Source: Streptomyces mirabilis (GTDB lineage Bacteria > Actinomycetota > Actinomycetes > Streptomycetales > Streptomycetaceae). Taken from it: a DNA stretch of 64,000 nucleotides. Under the pieces are notes generated by a model. The model saw only the letters and a program-made list of their open reading frames with translations, was not told the origin of the DNA and ran no database searches. The stretch spans positions 682,001 through 746,000 of the forward strand of contig NZ_JBCJKP010000001.1 of NCBI RefSeq assembly GCF_039503195.1, given 5' to 3'. The translations under genes were made by a program, and so were the position numbers. Shown one piece after another: positions 1 to 9,676 of this stretch (position 1 is the stretch's first letter; each line of letters opens with the position of its first letter).

Positions 1-1241
1 GCGACGATGTCGCCGCCGACGAAGTTCGCGTTGTAGCGGGCCAGTTCGGTGGACGAGCGCGCCGAGAGTCCCACGATCCGCTCCCGGACCCCCGGCGCGA
101 ACCGCTCGATCTGACGCAGCACCGCCTCGGTGGCGTCACCGGGGTGGCCGTGCGGGACGTGGGCGTACGCCCAGACGGGGTGAATGTCGCCGCGGGAACG
201 GTCGGGGTCGGCGAGGTACTGCTGGCCGACCAGGACGAACGGGCGCTCGGGCATCCGCCCGGCGGCGGTCTGCGCTTCCGTACGAACGACCTCCTCCAGG
301 GTGCCGCCCAGGTGCACGGTGCCGGCGCGGCGGCATGCCTCATGGGTCCACGGGATGCCGTCCCGGACGGCGAGGTCGACCTTGAACGCCGCCGGGCCGT
401 GCCGCCAGCTGCGGTAGGCCCGCCGTACCCGGCCGGGCAACCGGTCGCCGCAGATGCGTGCCGCAGCTCCGGGCGCGGTGTCGAGCATGATGATCCGGGC
501 GGGGGCCAGTTCGGCCAGGGAGTCCACCCGCACTCCCGTCTCGATGGTCCCGCCGAGCTGGGCGAGCAGTGCGGCCAGTGCCTCGGTGATGGTCCGCGAC
601 CCTCCCCGGGCGACGGGCCAGCCGAAGCGGTGGGCGGCGCCGACGAGCATCAGCCCGACCGCGGAACTGGCCGGCCCGGTCAGCGGATACATCAGATGCG
701 CCGCCGCCCCCGCGAACAGCGCCCTGGCTTCCTCGGTGCGCCAGCGCCGGGCCACCGCCGTGGCGGGCTGGAGCGCCCTGAGCCCGAACCGGGCCAGCGC
801 CACCGGGTGGGCGGGCAGATGCGGCACCGGGCGCAGTACGTCCTCGGTGAGCGCGTCGAAGTCGTCGGCCAGCGGGGCGAACAGCCGCTGCCAGGCAGGG
901 CCGTCCGCGCCGAGCCCTCGCACGGTCCGCTCCACGGACCGGACCAGCACCCCGGCCCGCCCACCGTCCAGCGGGTGAGCCAGATCGACCTCGGGCCACG
1001 CCCAGTCCAGGCCGTAGCGCTCCAGGCCGAGGGTCCGCAGGAACGGCGAGCCCACGCCCAGCGGGTGGACCGCGGAGCAATGGTCGTGCAGCAGTCCGGG
1101 AAGGGTCAGCTCGCTGCTCCTCGTACCGCCGCCGATCTCGTCGGCGGCTTCCAGGACGGTCACCTTCAGGCCCCGCTTGGCCAGGGCGACGGCGGCGGCC
1201 AGCCCGTTCGGGCCGGCCCCCACCACGATCGCGTCACTCAT
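1..1241 (-). CDS. FAD/NAD(P)-dependent oxidoreductase, phytoene-desaturase-like (C-terminus off window)
   Basis: The reading frame starts with ATG at 1241 and stays open to the left edge, so about 413 residues are visible and the C-terminus is missing. The protein begins with a Rossmann dinucleotide fold, VVGAGPNGLAAAVALAKRG, followed by VLEAADEIGGGTRS, the usual start of phytoene-desaturase/amine-oxidase type flavoproteins. Downstream text (GLLHDHCSAVHPLG, then ALAALLAQLGG) also fits that superfamily. It probably oxidises a lipid or isoprenoid substrate, but the substrate cannot be read from sequence. Its start overlaps the stop of the DUF3556 gene by 8 bp, so the two are translationally coupled. 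Confidence 0.85.
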   Translation of the reverse strand, partial: MSDAIVVGAGPNGLAAAVALAKRGLKVTVLEAADEIGGGTRSSELTLPGLLHDHCSAVHPLGVGSPFLRTLGLERYGLDWAWPEVDLAHPLDGGRAGVLVRSVERTVRGLGADGPAWQRLFAPLADDFDALTEDVLRPVPHLPAHPVALARFGLRALQPATAVARRWRTEEARALFAGAAAHLMYPLTGPASSAVGLMLVGAAHRFGWPVARGGSRTITEALAALLAQLGGTIETGVRVDSLAELAPARIIMLDTAPGAAARICGDRLPGRVRRAYRSWRHGPAAFKVDLAVRDGIPWTHEACRRAGTVHLGGTLEEVVRTEAQTAAGRMPERPFVLVGQQYLADPDRSRGDIHPVWAYAHVPHGHPGDATEAVLRQIERFAPGVRERIVGLSARSSTELARYNANFVGGDIV

Positions 1242-2412
1242 GTACGGCCGCCACCTCGGTCGCCGGTCGCGGGCACGCGACGGGCTCGACGGGAAGCGCA
1301 GGCGTCTCGTCGTCGAGCCATGGCTGCCGGACCACCATCTCCCGCACGTTCACATGGCCCTCCTCGATCAGACCGCTCGACGCGTCCACGATCCGGTAGT
1401 ACTGGCGCTGGCGGTGCGTCGGCTGTGACTCGAGCAGGACGACACGCAGGTCGCCCGGCGCGAAGCCGCACCGCTGCTGTACGGCGGCCACCAGCTGCTC
1501 GTTGTGCAGATGGCCGTCGCCGAAGTTCCAGCCGAGGACCGCTCCCGCCACCGTTTCGCCCTCGCGCACATCGTAGGACTCCACGTCGTCCACGGCCCGC
1601 GGCAACAGTCCGGCCAGCGCGCGGCCGTGGCTGTGCATCGCCCGCCAGGCCAGCCCCTGGTGCAGCACCAGCTCGGCGGTCTCGGCGCCGTACAGGCGGG
1701 TGAGCTGGTCGACCGGCAGACCGGAGGCCTTGACGATGTACTCGTTGAGCCGGTGCTCGGTGCCCTTGCGGAAACACCACAGGCTGGTGGGCCAGTTGCC
1801 GGCGTAGTAGCGCATCGATGGGAGGAACGACACCAGGTCGGGGCGGACATGCCCGAGCAGCGGGACCACCACCAGGCCCAGCACCAGCACCGCGGCCAGC
1901 AGCGGGGAGTGCACGGCGAAAGCGCTGACCCCCGCGTCGTGGCCGAAGAGGACGAGCGCCGAGTAGATGAAGAAGACGTTCCACTCCAGCGGCACCCCCA
2001 TCGGGAAGGCCGACATGATGTGCAGATGGAAGACGACCATCACGGCCAGGGCGATCGTGGTGACGGTCCCGCCGTGGGAGAGCACCAGGACCAGCGGCAC
2101 CCCGTACTCGATGACCGTACCGCCGTGCGCGGCCGCGGCGGCGAGAGCGGACGGCCTGAGATCGTCGGGGTAGTGCCGGTACAGCCGGCGCTTGAACCAG
2201 GCCGGGTGCAGCGGGCTGTTGCTGATCATCACGGCCACCACGAACGGGAAGTGGCGGTTGAGCTTGGAGGATGTGGCGCCCCACCACAGGGCGAGCATGA
2301 CCAGTTTCAGCGCGGCGGTCATGTCGCTCACCGGGAAGAGGAAGACCAGCAGCGTCAGTCCGTAGTGTTCCGCACGGGCGGCAAGGAAGACGGCCCCCGA
2401 CGCGCCGACCAT
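1234..2412 (-). pseudogene. DUF3556 multi-pass membrane protein, 5'-truncated
   Basis: The 392-residue product has several hydrophobic segments (about residues 15-45, 90-165 and 170-190) and matches, from memory, the middle and end of the DUF3556 transmembrane family (LRPSALAAAAAHGG, FPMGVPLEWNVFFIYSA, RPDLVSFLPSMRYYAGNW). That family is usually about 570-590 residues, so roughly 180 N-terminal residues are absent. The homology begins at the ATG at 2412, exactly where a merB-like fragment on the other strand ends, which suggests a recombination junction. An AGGAGG lies 9 nt upstream of 2412, so a shortened protein could still be made. Function unknown; it is coupled to the flavoprotein gene at 1241. 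The truncation call depends on recalled family length. Confidence 0.65.
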
Positions 2413-2556
2413 GGTCCGTGTCCTCCTGCAACCAGGTCCACTTCTTCGCTGGCGTCGGCACGGGCGCCGACGCGGCCAAGGGCTGGCTGGACCAGACTCC
2501 CGGCGCCCGGGTCCTGCCCGTCACCGACGCCTACGACGTCGGCATCTTCGGGTATA
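2406..2556 (+). pseudogene. C-terminal scrap of an organomercurial lyase-like (MerB) gene
   Basis: About 50 codons read SSCNQVHFFAGVGTGADAAK and then GWLDQTPGARVLPVTDAYDVG. This resembles the C-terminal part of MerB alkylmercury lyases, where a (C/N)-x-V-H-F-F-A segment is followed by a tryptophan-bearing helix and a V-x-x-A-(F/Y)-x-x-G segment. There is no start, no N-terminal domain and no other mer gene. Homology stops around GIFGY and the rest of the frame looks random. It is a deletion remnant abutting the truncated DUF3556 gene. Confidence 0.5.
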
Positions 2557-2656
2557 GCAGAGCGCGCCCACTCAAGAAGTTCAAGCATCTCGGTTTCGTT
2601 CACCAAGAACATTCAGCGGAAACCTTGTCGCATACCACGCAAAAGCCTCGGAATGG

Positions 2657-2680
2657 GTTGACCCCAATCTTCGGGTCAAC
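2657..2680 (-). terminator. Hairpin downstream of the immunity-like gene
   Basis: GTTGACCC (2657-2664) and GGGTCAAC (2673-2680) form a perfect 8-bp stem with an 8-nt loop, about 50 bp past the stop of the gene that ends at 2729. There is no clear U-tract. Confidence 0.5.
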
Positions 2681-2728
2681 TCTCCAGGCTGGAGTCAGAC
2701 CACCGGAGAGCACAATGGAAACGAAGCG

Positions 2729-3217
2729 CTACTCTTCTCGCAACGGAGGGAAAGGCCGACGCAGCCGAGAAAAAACGTCCGGCATGGCTTGATTACGCAT
2801 GGCAGCAGGAAACTCCCGTTCAATCCACTTCAGGCGATCGTCAACGAAATCACGTACAGCAGATTTCAATTCTCCGTAGCCTACTGTGGCGACCGCCAGA
2901 TCATAGCTACAGGAAATTAGAAGGTCACCTTGACGACGCTCAAACGCAACGAAGTCATCCGATTCGGAAAATTCAAACTGCCTCGAATCCTTGGTCGCCA
3001 AGTCGTCTAGGGAGACAGTGAGACGAAGACACCAATCGAGTAGCGTTACCCACCCGAATTTCGTACTGAAGTCCACAGCACCCACTTTGAAGACAGCGTC
3101 GCCCATGAAGGCCCCCTGGACCAGATCGGGACTGCTGACCAGGTCCAGGTCTGGCTCTGCTTCAATCTTCCTGCCAGATCCAGGATAACCCTTGATAACG
3201 AATCCAAGCTCGATCAC
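2729..3217 (-). CDS. Putative immunity protein for the adjacent Rhs/Hint toxin
   Basis: The 162-residue cytoplasmic protein has no signal peptide or membrane segment. It is acidic in the middle (FEFSESDDFVAFERRQGD) and ends in a basic tail. I do not recognise a named family. The call rests on position: it follows the toxin-bearing Rhs tail by 17 nt on the same strand, the usual place for a cognate immunity gene in polymorphic toxin loci. The start used is GTG at 3217 with a GGGG about 7 nt upstream. The gene is visibly AT-richer than its neighbours, as expected for horizontally exchanged toxin/immunity cassettes. It may still be needed if the toxin tail is expressed. Confidence 0.6.
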   Translation of the reverse strand: MIELGFVIKGYPGSGRKIEAEPDLDLVSSPDLVQGAFMGDAVFKVGAVDFSTKFGWVTLLDWCLRLTVSLDDLATKDSRQFEFSESDDFVAFERRQGDLLISCSYDLAVATVGYGELKSAVRDFVDDRLKWIEREFPAAMRNQAMPDVFSRLRRPFPPLREE

Positions 3218-3234
3218 TCATACCCCAATTAACC

Positions 3235-4993
3235 CTATATTGGCCACATGCTGCCGAGCTCACCTTTTGGAGTCATCCAGACTCGAACGGAATTCTCCCC
3301 ATTAGCGCCCGCACCGGGCCAGGGCAAAATGTGTTCATGATTCCCACCTTCATTCACGCGACCAGTGGCATTTCCTTCGCCGATCCTGTTCACGAGACCG
3401 TCAAATAGGTCCTTTTCTGTGAGGTCAGGATTGAACTTCGTTCCGGTGACAGCGGTATCACCATGGTTGACCATCACATGATTCTTGATTCGCTGACGGA
3501 TTTGATTAAAATTCAAATCCATGGGGCCGCAATTGTGTACCAGCACCGGCGTCTCGCCCGCGAGTACATAGTACGTGTGGAGCTGCTGAACGGTGAGGTT
3601 GTAACGGTTGGCAGCGCCGGGTGTGGTGTGGACGCTGGCGACGGTGGCGGGTTGGTGGTGGACGCTGGCGAGGCGGTCGCCGGGTTTGAGGTTGCCGGCG
3701 GGTGTCCAGGTGTGGGTGGTGGCGTCGTAGAAGGGGTGATTGGATGTGGTGTGGATGATCTCTGTTCGGCCGTGACCGGTATTGATGGCGACGTCGAGGA
3801 GGTCGTTGTCGTGATTGATCCAGACGTGCTGGACCATGCGGCTGCCCTTGTCCTCGCCGGTCGTGGGGTCGGCGGCTTCGACCTTGTCACCCGGCTTGAT
3901 CTTGCCGATGGGCTTGGTCTTGCCCTTGGCCATGAGGACGGGGGTGTCGGGCGAGAAGCTGCACTTCGAGCCGCCGCCAGAGCCCTCGCCCCTCAAACTG
4001 CCGTCAGAGCCTTCGCCCCTAAAACCGCCGCCAGGACCCTCGCCGGCACCTCCTGTGAGTGCGAATATTGCCGCTGCGGACGCCCCAATGGAGGAACCAG
4101 TCTTACCCAGGCAGCCCTTTCCGTGGCCAAGTGCCATGCAGCTGAGGAATTTCAGGTGGGTAATGATGTGCTGGTTGGCCTCAGCTTCTGAAGCGTCCTG
4201 CGCGTTAGTCAGGCAGTCCCAGCCATAGCCATGGCACCAGGTGTCAGCCTCTTGGTTGAAGACCTCGGCGAACTGGTTGGCGTATTTCCAGTTGCGGGGG
4301 ATGAAGACCTGCGGGTAGATCTCCATGTATTTCTTGTGGAAGGCAGCGCTGGCAGCGTGGCGTCTGTTTGCGTCCACCTCTCCCTGGTTGTTCGGGTCGC
4401 TGTTGGAGCTGTTGACAACGTCACAGCCGTTGCAGCCCCAGGAAGCGTCGTTGAGCGCCTTGCCGCCACTGTTCAGGGTTGGGGTGTTGTTGCCGTACTG
4501 GGCTCCGCCACCGCACTCGTCAGGGCTTGCGCAGGCCATCAGGCCGCTTGGGTCGCTGTTGGTGAGGGGGTTGTCGTCGGCGTAGGTGTAGCCGCCGAGT
4601 GACTGCGGGCTGGTCGGCTGGAGGAGCGGGTCGGCGCTGATGAAGCGGCCCAGGGTGGGGTCGTATTTGCGGGCGCCGATGTCGGTGTAGCCGGTGGTGG
4701 TGTCCTGGGGTTTGCCGAGGTAGGAGTGCGTGGGGTCGGGCCAGGTGGTGGTGTTGGAGCTGGCTCGTGGCTGGCCGTAGGGGGTGTTCTGCTGGCGGGC
4801 GACCTGCTGGGTGGTGATGTCCATCGAGAGGGTCGCGGTGCCGTGCGGGTCGTTGAAGAGGTACTTCACTCCACCGTTCGCGAGGCTGGAGCGGACGGCC
4901 ACAGGGGTCCCGGCGCCGCCGTGGCTGTAGGTGCGGACGGCGCCGAGGATGACGTTGGGGGTGACGCTGGTGTTGACGACGATCTCGGTGTGG
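3235..4993 (-). pseudogene. Rhs-family polymorphic toxin, C-terminal part (Rhs core, Hint, toxin), 5' end lost to IS256
   Basis: The frame is open from the IS boundary at 4993 to a TAG at 3235. In order it holds the end of the YD/Rhs region (YLFNDPHGTATLSMD), the Rhs core (TGYTDIGARKYDPTLGRFIS, ADPL), a linker, a Hint/pretoxin autoprocessing domain (CSFSPDTPVLMAKGK ... TTSNHPFYDA ... TPVLVHNCGP) and a C-terminal domain of about 95 residues. That last domain has conserved-looking histidines (GGNHEHILP) and ends VRVWMTPKGELGSMWPI. Its overall look suggests a nuclease, possibly of the BECR fold, but I cannot name the family. The signal peptide and thousands of upstream bases are missing. An in-frame ATG at 4902 could allow expression of an intracellular fragment. 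Confidence 0.8.
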
Positions 4994-6419
4994 GAGTGTC
5001 TGGATCTTTGTGTGCGGTCTGGTGTGGATGATTCCTGTCAGTGGTTGGTGACGCGGTCGCCGTAGTAGCTGGCGAGGATGTTGATGGCCTGCTTCCAGGC
5101 GGGTGTCTTGCCGGTGACGTTGGCCCGGTTCTTGATCGGGTTGCGGATGACCAGGTAGAGCACCTTCAATGCCGCGTCGTCGTCGGGGAAGTGGCCGCGT
5201 CGCCGCGTTGCTTGCCGGAAGCGGGAGTTGAGGGACTCGATCATGTTGGTGGTGTAGACGACGCGGCGGATCGGGGCCGGGAAGCGCATGAAGACGATCA
5301 CGTGTTCCCAGTTGCGGCGCCAGGTGTCGATCACTGCCGGGTAGCGCTGGCCCCACTCCTCTTCGAAGCGGACGAAGCGCTGCTCGGCCTCGTCGGCGGT
5401 CTTGGCCGTGTAGACCTCGCGAAGCTGGCGGGCGATGGCGGCCCAGTGCTGCTTGGCCGAGTAGCGCAGGCTGGTGCGCACGAGGTGGACCACGCAGAGC
5501 TGGACGTCGGTCTGGGGCCACACGTCGTTGATCGACTCCGGCAGCCCCTTGAGGCCGTCGCAGCAGGCGATCAGGACGTCCCCAACGCCGCGGTTGCGTA
5601 GTTCGGTCAGCCAGGTCATCCACTGCTTGGCGCCCTCGCTGCCGGTGCCGACCCACATCCCGAGCACGTCGCGGTCCCCATCGAGGTTGATGCCGACCGC
5701 GATGTAGACCGGCTTGTTCGCGACCGCGCCGTCGCGGATCTTGATGTAGATGCAGTCGATCAGCAGCACCGCGTAGACGCGGTCCAGCGGCTGGGTGCGC
5801 CAGGCGGCCAGGTCCTGGGCGACCTGGGCAGTGGCGCGGGAGACCAGGTCGCGGGAGACCTCCACGTCGTAGACCTCCGCGAGGTGGGCCTGGATCTCCC
5901 CGGTAGTCAGGCCCTTCGCGTACAGGGAGACGACGGTCTCGGTGAAGCCCTCGACGCGGCGGGCGTGCTTGGGCACGATCTGTGGCGTGAACGATCTCGC
6001 GCGGTTGCGGGGGATGTCGATGGTCACCGGCCCCACCTGGGAGAGCACGGTCTTGCGGCTGGTGCCGTTGCGGTGGTTGCCCGACCCCGCGCCGGCCGGG
6101 TCTCCTTTCTCGTAGCCCAGGTGCTCGGCCATCTCGGCCTCCAGCGCACCCTCCAGGACCAGCTTCACCAGCCCGGTGAGCAGACCGCTCTCGCCCACCA
6201 ACTGGAGCCCGTCCCGTCGGGCCCGTTCCACCAACTCCTCGGCCAAATGCCGGTTCTTCTCAGCGATCCGCGCCAACTCTGCCCCCGTCCGCACCTGGTG
6301 CTCGCTTTCAACGGGGCCCGGTTCGTCCTTGCTGCCCATCTGTGATCCTTCCCGGCAGAGAACCCATCTCATGCCAACTAGGGTCATACCAGGCCAGACA
6401 CACAAACTTCAGGACAGTC
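4994..6419 (-). mobile_element. IS256-family insertion sequence
   Basis: The ends are imperfect inverted repeats: the left end reads GAGTGTCTGGATCTTTGTGT from 4994, and the right end, read in from 6419 on the opposite strand, begins GACTGTCCTGAAGTTTGTGT. One transposase gene fills the element. The flanking 8 bp differ (CGGTGTGG on the left, CCCAAGCC on the right), so there is no target duplication. The left flank is an Rhs gene on the minus strand and the right flank is a LamG gene on the plus strand, which points to a rearrangement through the element rather than a simple insertion. Confidence 0.85.
5038..6339 (-). CDS. IS256-family transposase
   Basis: The 433-residue protein catalyses copy-out transposition of the surrounding element. 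The start is the ATG at 6339, with GGAAGG about 7 nt upstream. DDE catalytic residues are visible: the first Asp in VLLIDCIYIKIRDG, the second in IACCDGLKGLPESI, and the Glu in TNMIESLNSRFRQATRRRG. The N-terminal region (LVEGALEAEMAEHLGY type, then GNHRNGTSRKT) is the standard IS256/Mutator transposase head. Length and motif spacing are normal, so it is probably active. Confidence 0.95.
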   Translation of the reverse strand: MGSKDEPGPVESEHQVRTGAELARIAEKNRHLAEELVERARRDGLQLVGESGLLTGLVKLVLEGALEAEMAEHLGYEKGDPAGAGSGNHRNGTSRKTVLSQVGPVTIDIPRNRARSFTPQIVPKHARRVEGFTETVVSLYAKGLTTGEIQAHLAEVYDVEVSRDLVSRATAQVAQDLAAWRTQPLDRVYAVLLIDCIYIKIRDGAVANKPVYIAVGINLDGDRDVLGMWVGTGSEGAKQWMTWLTELRNRGVGDVLIACCDGLKGLPESINDVWPQTDVQLCVVHLVRTSLRYSAKQHWAAIARQLREVYTAKTADEAEQRFVRFEEEWGQRYPAVIDTWRRNWEHVIVFMRFPAPIRRVVYTTNMIESLNSRFRQATRRRGHFPDDDAALKVLYLVIRNPIKNRANVTGKTPAWKQAINILASYYGDRVTNH

Positions 6420-7441
6420 CCCAAGCCGAACCTGATCGTCCCGCTCGCCACCGGCAATGACACCCCCGAGGACGACTGGGAGCTGGCCACCGACGGCACC
6501 GACAGCAACGGGGACAACTCGTTGGCCACGGTCGGCGGCGTGACCTTCAGTTCTGATGGCCCGGACGCGGTCAACGCCGGCGCCGGCGCGGCGTCCTTCG
6601 ACGGCAGCACCGGATTCCTGGAGAGCGACCACACCGCCGTCAACACCTCCGGTGACTACACCATCTCCGCCTGGGTGAAGATCAACTCGGATGTCGGCGC
6701 CACCGCCATCTGCCAGGGCACCAGCCAGCACCAGGCCCTCTACATCGGCTACGACAGCGGCAACAAGGGCTGGATGTTCCAGACCACAACCACCAACGAC
6801 GCCAATGCCGGCTTCCCCACCGCGGAAGGAGACAGCAACACCGCCGCCGTCGGCACCTGGGCTCATCTCTTGGTCACCTACACGGCCCCCGTCGACGGAG
6901 ACTCCAGCACGGGCGTGATGTCGCTGTACCAGAACGGCAGCCTGATGGGGACGGCCACCAACGTCACCCCGCAGTACGACTCGTCCATGCCCCTGACCAT
7001 CGGCGGCTGCGTCAACAGCGTCGACGCGACCACGCCGTATGCCGCCTTCCCCGGCTCCGTGGCAGACGTCCATACCTACCCGTACGCAATGCCGACCGAC
7101 CAGGCCAGCGCAGACAGCGTGATCGTTCCCATGGGCTGGGGCAACGGGATGCCCGAGGACGAATGGAAGCTCGCCACCAGCGGGACCGACACCGCCGCCC
7201 TCAACCCGTTCACCGCTTCCGGCAGCGCCACCTACGGCACCGACGCGCCGAGCGGGATGGCCGGCAGCGTCGCCTTCGACGGGAACACCGGCTTCCTCAA
7301 GAGCAAGCAGAGCGCGGTGAACACACTCGGCGACTACACCGTCTCAGCCTGGGTGAAGATCAACTCGGCACTCGGCACCACGGCCGGCTGCCAGGGCACT
7401 ACGCAACACCAGGCGTTCTACCTCTCGTACGACAAGCCCAG

Positions 7442-7445
7442 TAAG
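7442..7445. repeat. Left copy of the IS5 target duplication (TAAG)
   Basis: TAAG at 7442-7445 is repeated at 8295-8298 on the other side of the element. A 4-bp pyrimidine-TA-purine target is typical of the IS427 subgroup of the IS5 family. Confidence 0.75.
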
Positions 7446-8294
7446 AGGCCATCTCATTTGGCTCGGTCGGTAGTCTGCGCTTGTGGACATTGTGGAGCGT
7501 CTGGTGCCGGATGAGTTGTGGGAGTTGTTCGAGCGGGTGGTGCCGCCCGCTCCGACGCGGCCTCAGGGCGGTGGCCGGCGGCGGTACGGGGATCGTGAGG
7601 TGCTGGCCGCGATTGTGTTCGTGGCCACGTCGGGGTGCACCTGGAAGCAACTGCCGCCGTCGTTCGGCCCGTCGGGGCCGACCGCGCACCGCCGGTTCGG
7701 CGAGTGGAGCAGGGCGCGGGTCTGGGCCAAGCTGCACCGCCTGGTGCTGGACGAACTCGGCGCCCGCGGGAACCTGGACTGGTCGAGGTGCGCGATCGAC
7801 TCGGTGAACATGCGGGCCCTGAAAGGGGGGATCTGACAGGTCCGAATCCTGTCGACCGGGGCAAGAAAGGCTCGAAGATCCACCTGATCACGGAGCGGAC
7901 CGGTTTACCCCTCTCCGTCGGTATCTCGGCCGCCAACCTGCACGACAGTCAGGCGCTGGAGCCACTCGTGCGCGGGATCCCGCCGATCCGCTCCCGCCGC
8001 GGCCCACGCCGACGTAAGCCCGCCAAGCTGCACGCCGACAAGGGCTACGACTACGACCACCTGCGTCGATGGCTGCGCAAGCGCGGCATCACCCACCGCA
8101 TCGCACGCAAGGGCATCGAATCCTCCACACGGCTGGGCCGCCACCGCTGGACGATCGAGCGCACCATGGCCTGGCTCGCCGGCTGCCGTCGGCTCCACCG
8201 CCGCTACGAGCGCAAGGCCGAACACTTCCTGGCCTTCACCGCCATCGCCTGCACCCTCATTTGCTACCGCCGACTCACCAAATGAGACGACGTC
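7446..8294 (+). mobile_element. IS5-family (IS427-type) insertion sequence
   Basis: The 849-bp element has terminal inverted repeats sharing TCTCATTTGG near each end (7451-7460, and its complement at 8276-8285) and is flanked by TAAG on both sides. It carries a two-frame transposase. It sits inside the second LamG repeat, and precise removal rejoins the host codons, so the insertion is recent and simple. Confidence 0.9.
7483..8285 (+). CDS. IS5-family transposase made by programmed -1 frameshifting
   Basis: The first frame starts with ATG at 7483 (MDIVERLVPDELWELF; helix-turn-helix region TSGCTWKQLPPSFGPS) and stops at 7836. The second frame, -1 relative to it, carries on through GKKGSKIHLITERTGLPLSV, HADKGYDYDHLRRWL and RHRWTIERTMAWLAGCRRL to a TGA at 8283-8285. 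The switch lies at the run AAAGGGGGG around 7823-7831, where slipping back one base joins MRALKGG to DLTGPNPVDRG, the sequence expected of an intact protein. DDE residues are in AIDSV, HADKGYD and WTIERTMAWL. The fused product would be about 267 residues. Confidence 0.85.
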
Positions 8295-8669
8295 TAAGGC
8301 CTGGATGTTCCAGACGACCACCACCAACGACGAGAACTCCGACTTCCCCACCGCGGAAGGAGATCCCAACACCGGCCCCATCGGCACCTGGACCCACCTC
8401 GTCGCCGCCTACCGGGCACCCATCGCCGGAAAGTCCGGAACCGGCTCGATGGCCCTCTACCAAAACGGCACCCTGATGGGAACCGCCACCAACCTCAGCC
8501 CCCAGTACGACTCCTCCATGCCCCTGACCATCGGCGGCTGCGTCAACAGCGCCGCAGCCACCAGCCCCTACCTGGCCTTCCCCGGCTCCGTGGCCGACCT
8601 CCACGTCTACCCACGGACGCTCTCGGCAACCGAGGTCGGCGCACTGCACTGACCCCACCGCCGCCACCC

Positions 8670-8704
8670 GGGCCCCGCCGTTCCCGCCAGGAGCGGCGGG
8701 GCCC
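8670..8704 (+). terminator. Strong GC hairpin after the LamG gene
   Basis: GGGCCCCGCCG (8670-8680) pairs perfectly with CGGCGGGGCCC (8694-8704), 18 bp after the stop codon, and is followed by CTTCGT. Confidence 0.75.
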
Positions 8705-9238
8705 CTTCGTGTCCTCGGCCGAGACTAAATGGCAGCGCCGTTCTGACGGCACCTCGGTACCCAACGATGAAGCGATCCGTCGGATCCGCGGACGTAACTC
8801 ACCGGACACTGCTTCATAAAGCTGACACGTCATCAGCACCAGCGTCAAATGAGCGTCAGAAGAACCCCCCGACAGCCTCGCAAAGCCGATACACGGCACC
8901 CGGGTTCATCGCGTAAACCGAGTGAAACACCTGGTCAGCCTGCCTTCTCAAAGTATCCGACGCAGACCACGTCATGCTCACCGGGAAACAGGTCGAACGA
9001 GTCGCAGCCTGCGACAAAACGCAGGTCAGACGCCCTTTCCAACAGGCTCCAGAACCGCCACGCACTCCACATGCGAGGTCATCGGGAACACGTGGAGACA
9101 ACGCCGAGCGGAGCAGGGTAGGCGTCAATGGCCAGCTACCGAAACCGGTGATCCCTCGGATTGTTGGCAGTCCACCGCGTCTCCCCGCTTCCCCTCTGCC
9201 CCGGAAGCAACCAAACCCGAAAGGCCGTGCTAACGGGA
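8705..9238. other. Intergenic region, no gene recognised
   Basis: Open frames here are short, lack typical Streptomyces third-position bias and match nothing I know. The stretch lies between the LamG terminator and an excisionase-like remnant, so it may be worn-down mobile DNA. Confidence 0.5.
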
Positions 9239-9676
9239 ATGCCGAGCCAGAACAGCGAATTGCAGCACGAACCGTTCAGCCCCGAGCGCATCCGTGCCAC
9301 CTGGAGTGGTATCGCGAGCGTCGAGGACGCCGCCCAGGCGTTCGGCATGTCGAGGTCGAAGGGCTACGACCCTGTGCGTCGTGGGGAGTTCTTTTGCCGC
9401 GTGCTGCTGATCGGCCGCGCAGCCCGCGTCGTCACCGCCTCGCTCCTCCGCGTACTCGAAAGCGGTGAGCCCGAGTACAACGGAGCCGCCAGCACGAGCA
9501 CCAATCCATCCTGGCCAGCCGCACGACGAAGGTGTCACGCGCGAATCACAGACCCCGTGGACACCCTCCCGGCACAGGATCCCGAAACTGGACATACATG
9601 TCCGCATAGGACTGGATGGACGACCCTGGACGGCTTCTACGACATGTGCCATGTGGTACCGCGGCCCACTCGCTAG
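9239..9676 (+). pseudogene. Excisionase-like helix-turn-helix protein, probably degraded
   Basis: From ATG at 9239 the first 80 codons read like the small MerR/excisionase-type DNA-binding proteins that sit beside integrases in Streptomyces integrative elements: PFSPERIRATWSGIASVEDA, AQAFGMSRSKGYDPVRRGEF, then RVVTASLLRVLESGEPE. Normal members end soon after this. Here about 65 further codons without homology follow to 9676, and the expected L and P in GYDLVRRGEFPC are P and F. No integrase gene is present nearby. I read it as the relic of a lost integrative element whose true end has been shifted. Confidence 0.5.

Larger units (their letters stand above)
6420..8652 (+). pseudogene. LamG-like jellyroll protein gene, 5' end lost and interrupted by an IS5 element
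   Basis: From the IS256 edge the frame encodes two LamG/concanavalin-A-like repeats. Repeat 1 has DGSTGFLESDHTAVNTSGDY, TISAWVKI and later SMPLTIGGCVNS. Repeat 2 has FDGNTGFLKSKQSAV and SAWVKINS, is cut after YDKPSK at 7445, and resumes after the IS at 8299 with AWMFQTTTTNDEN, ending VGALH at 8652. Removing the IS plus one 4-bp duplication restores the frame exactly. The signal peptide and any earlier domains are missing. Such modules occur in Streptomyces secreted or Rhs-type surface proteins; the parent protein here is unknown. Confidence 0.85.

Noticed and set aside
8856..9128. 90-codon minus-strand frame as a gene
   Set aside because: No homology, no ribosome site and weak codon bias; it lies in decayed DNA.
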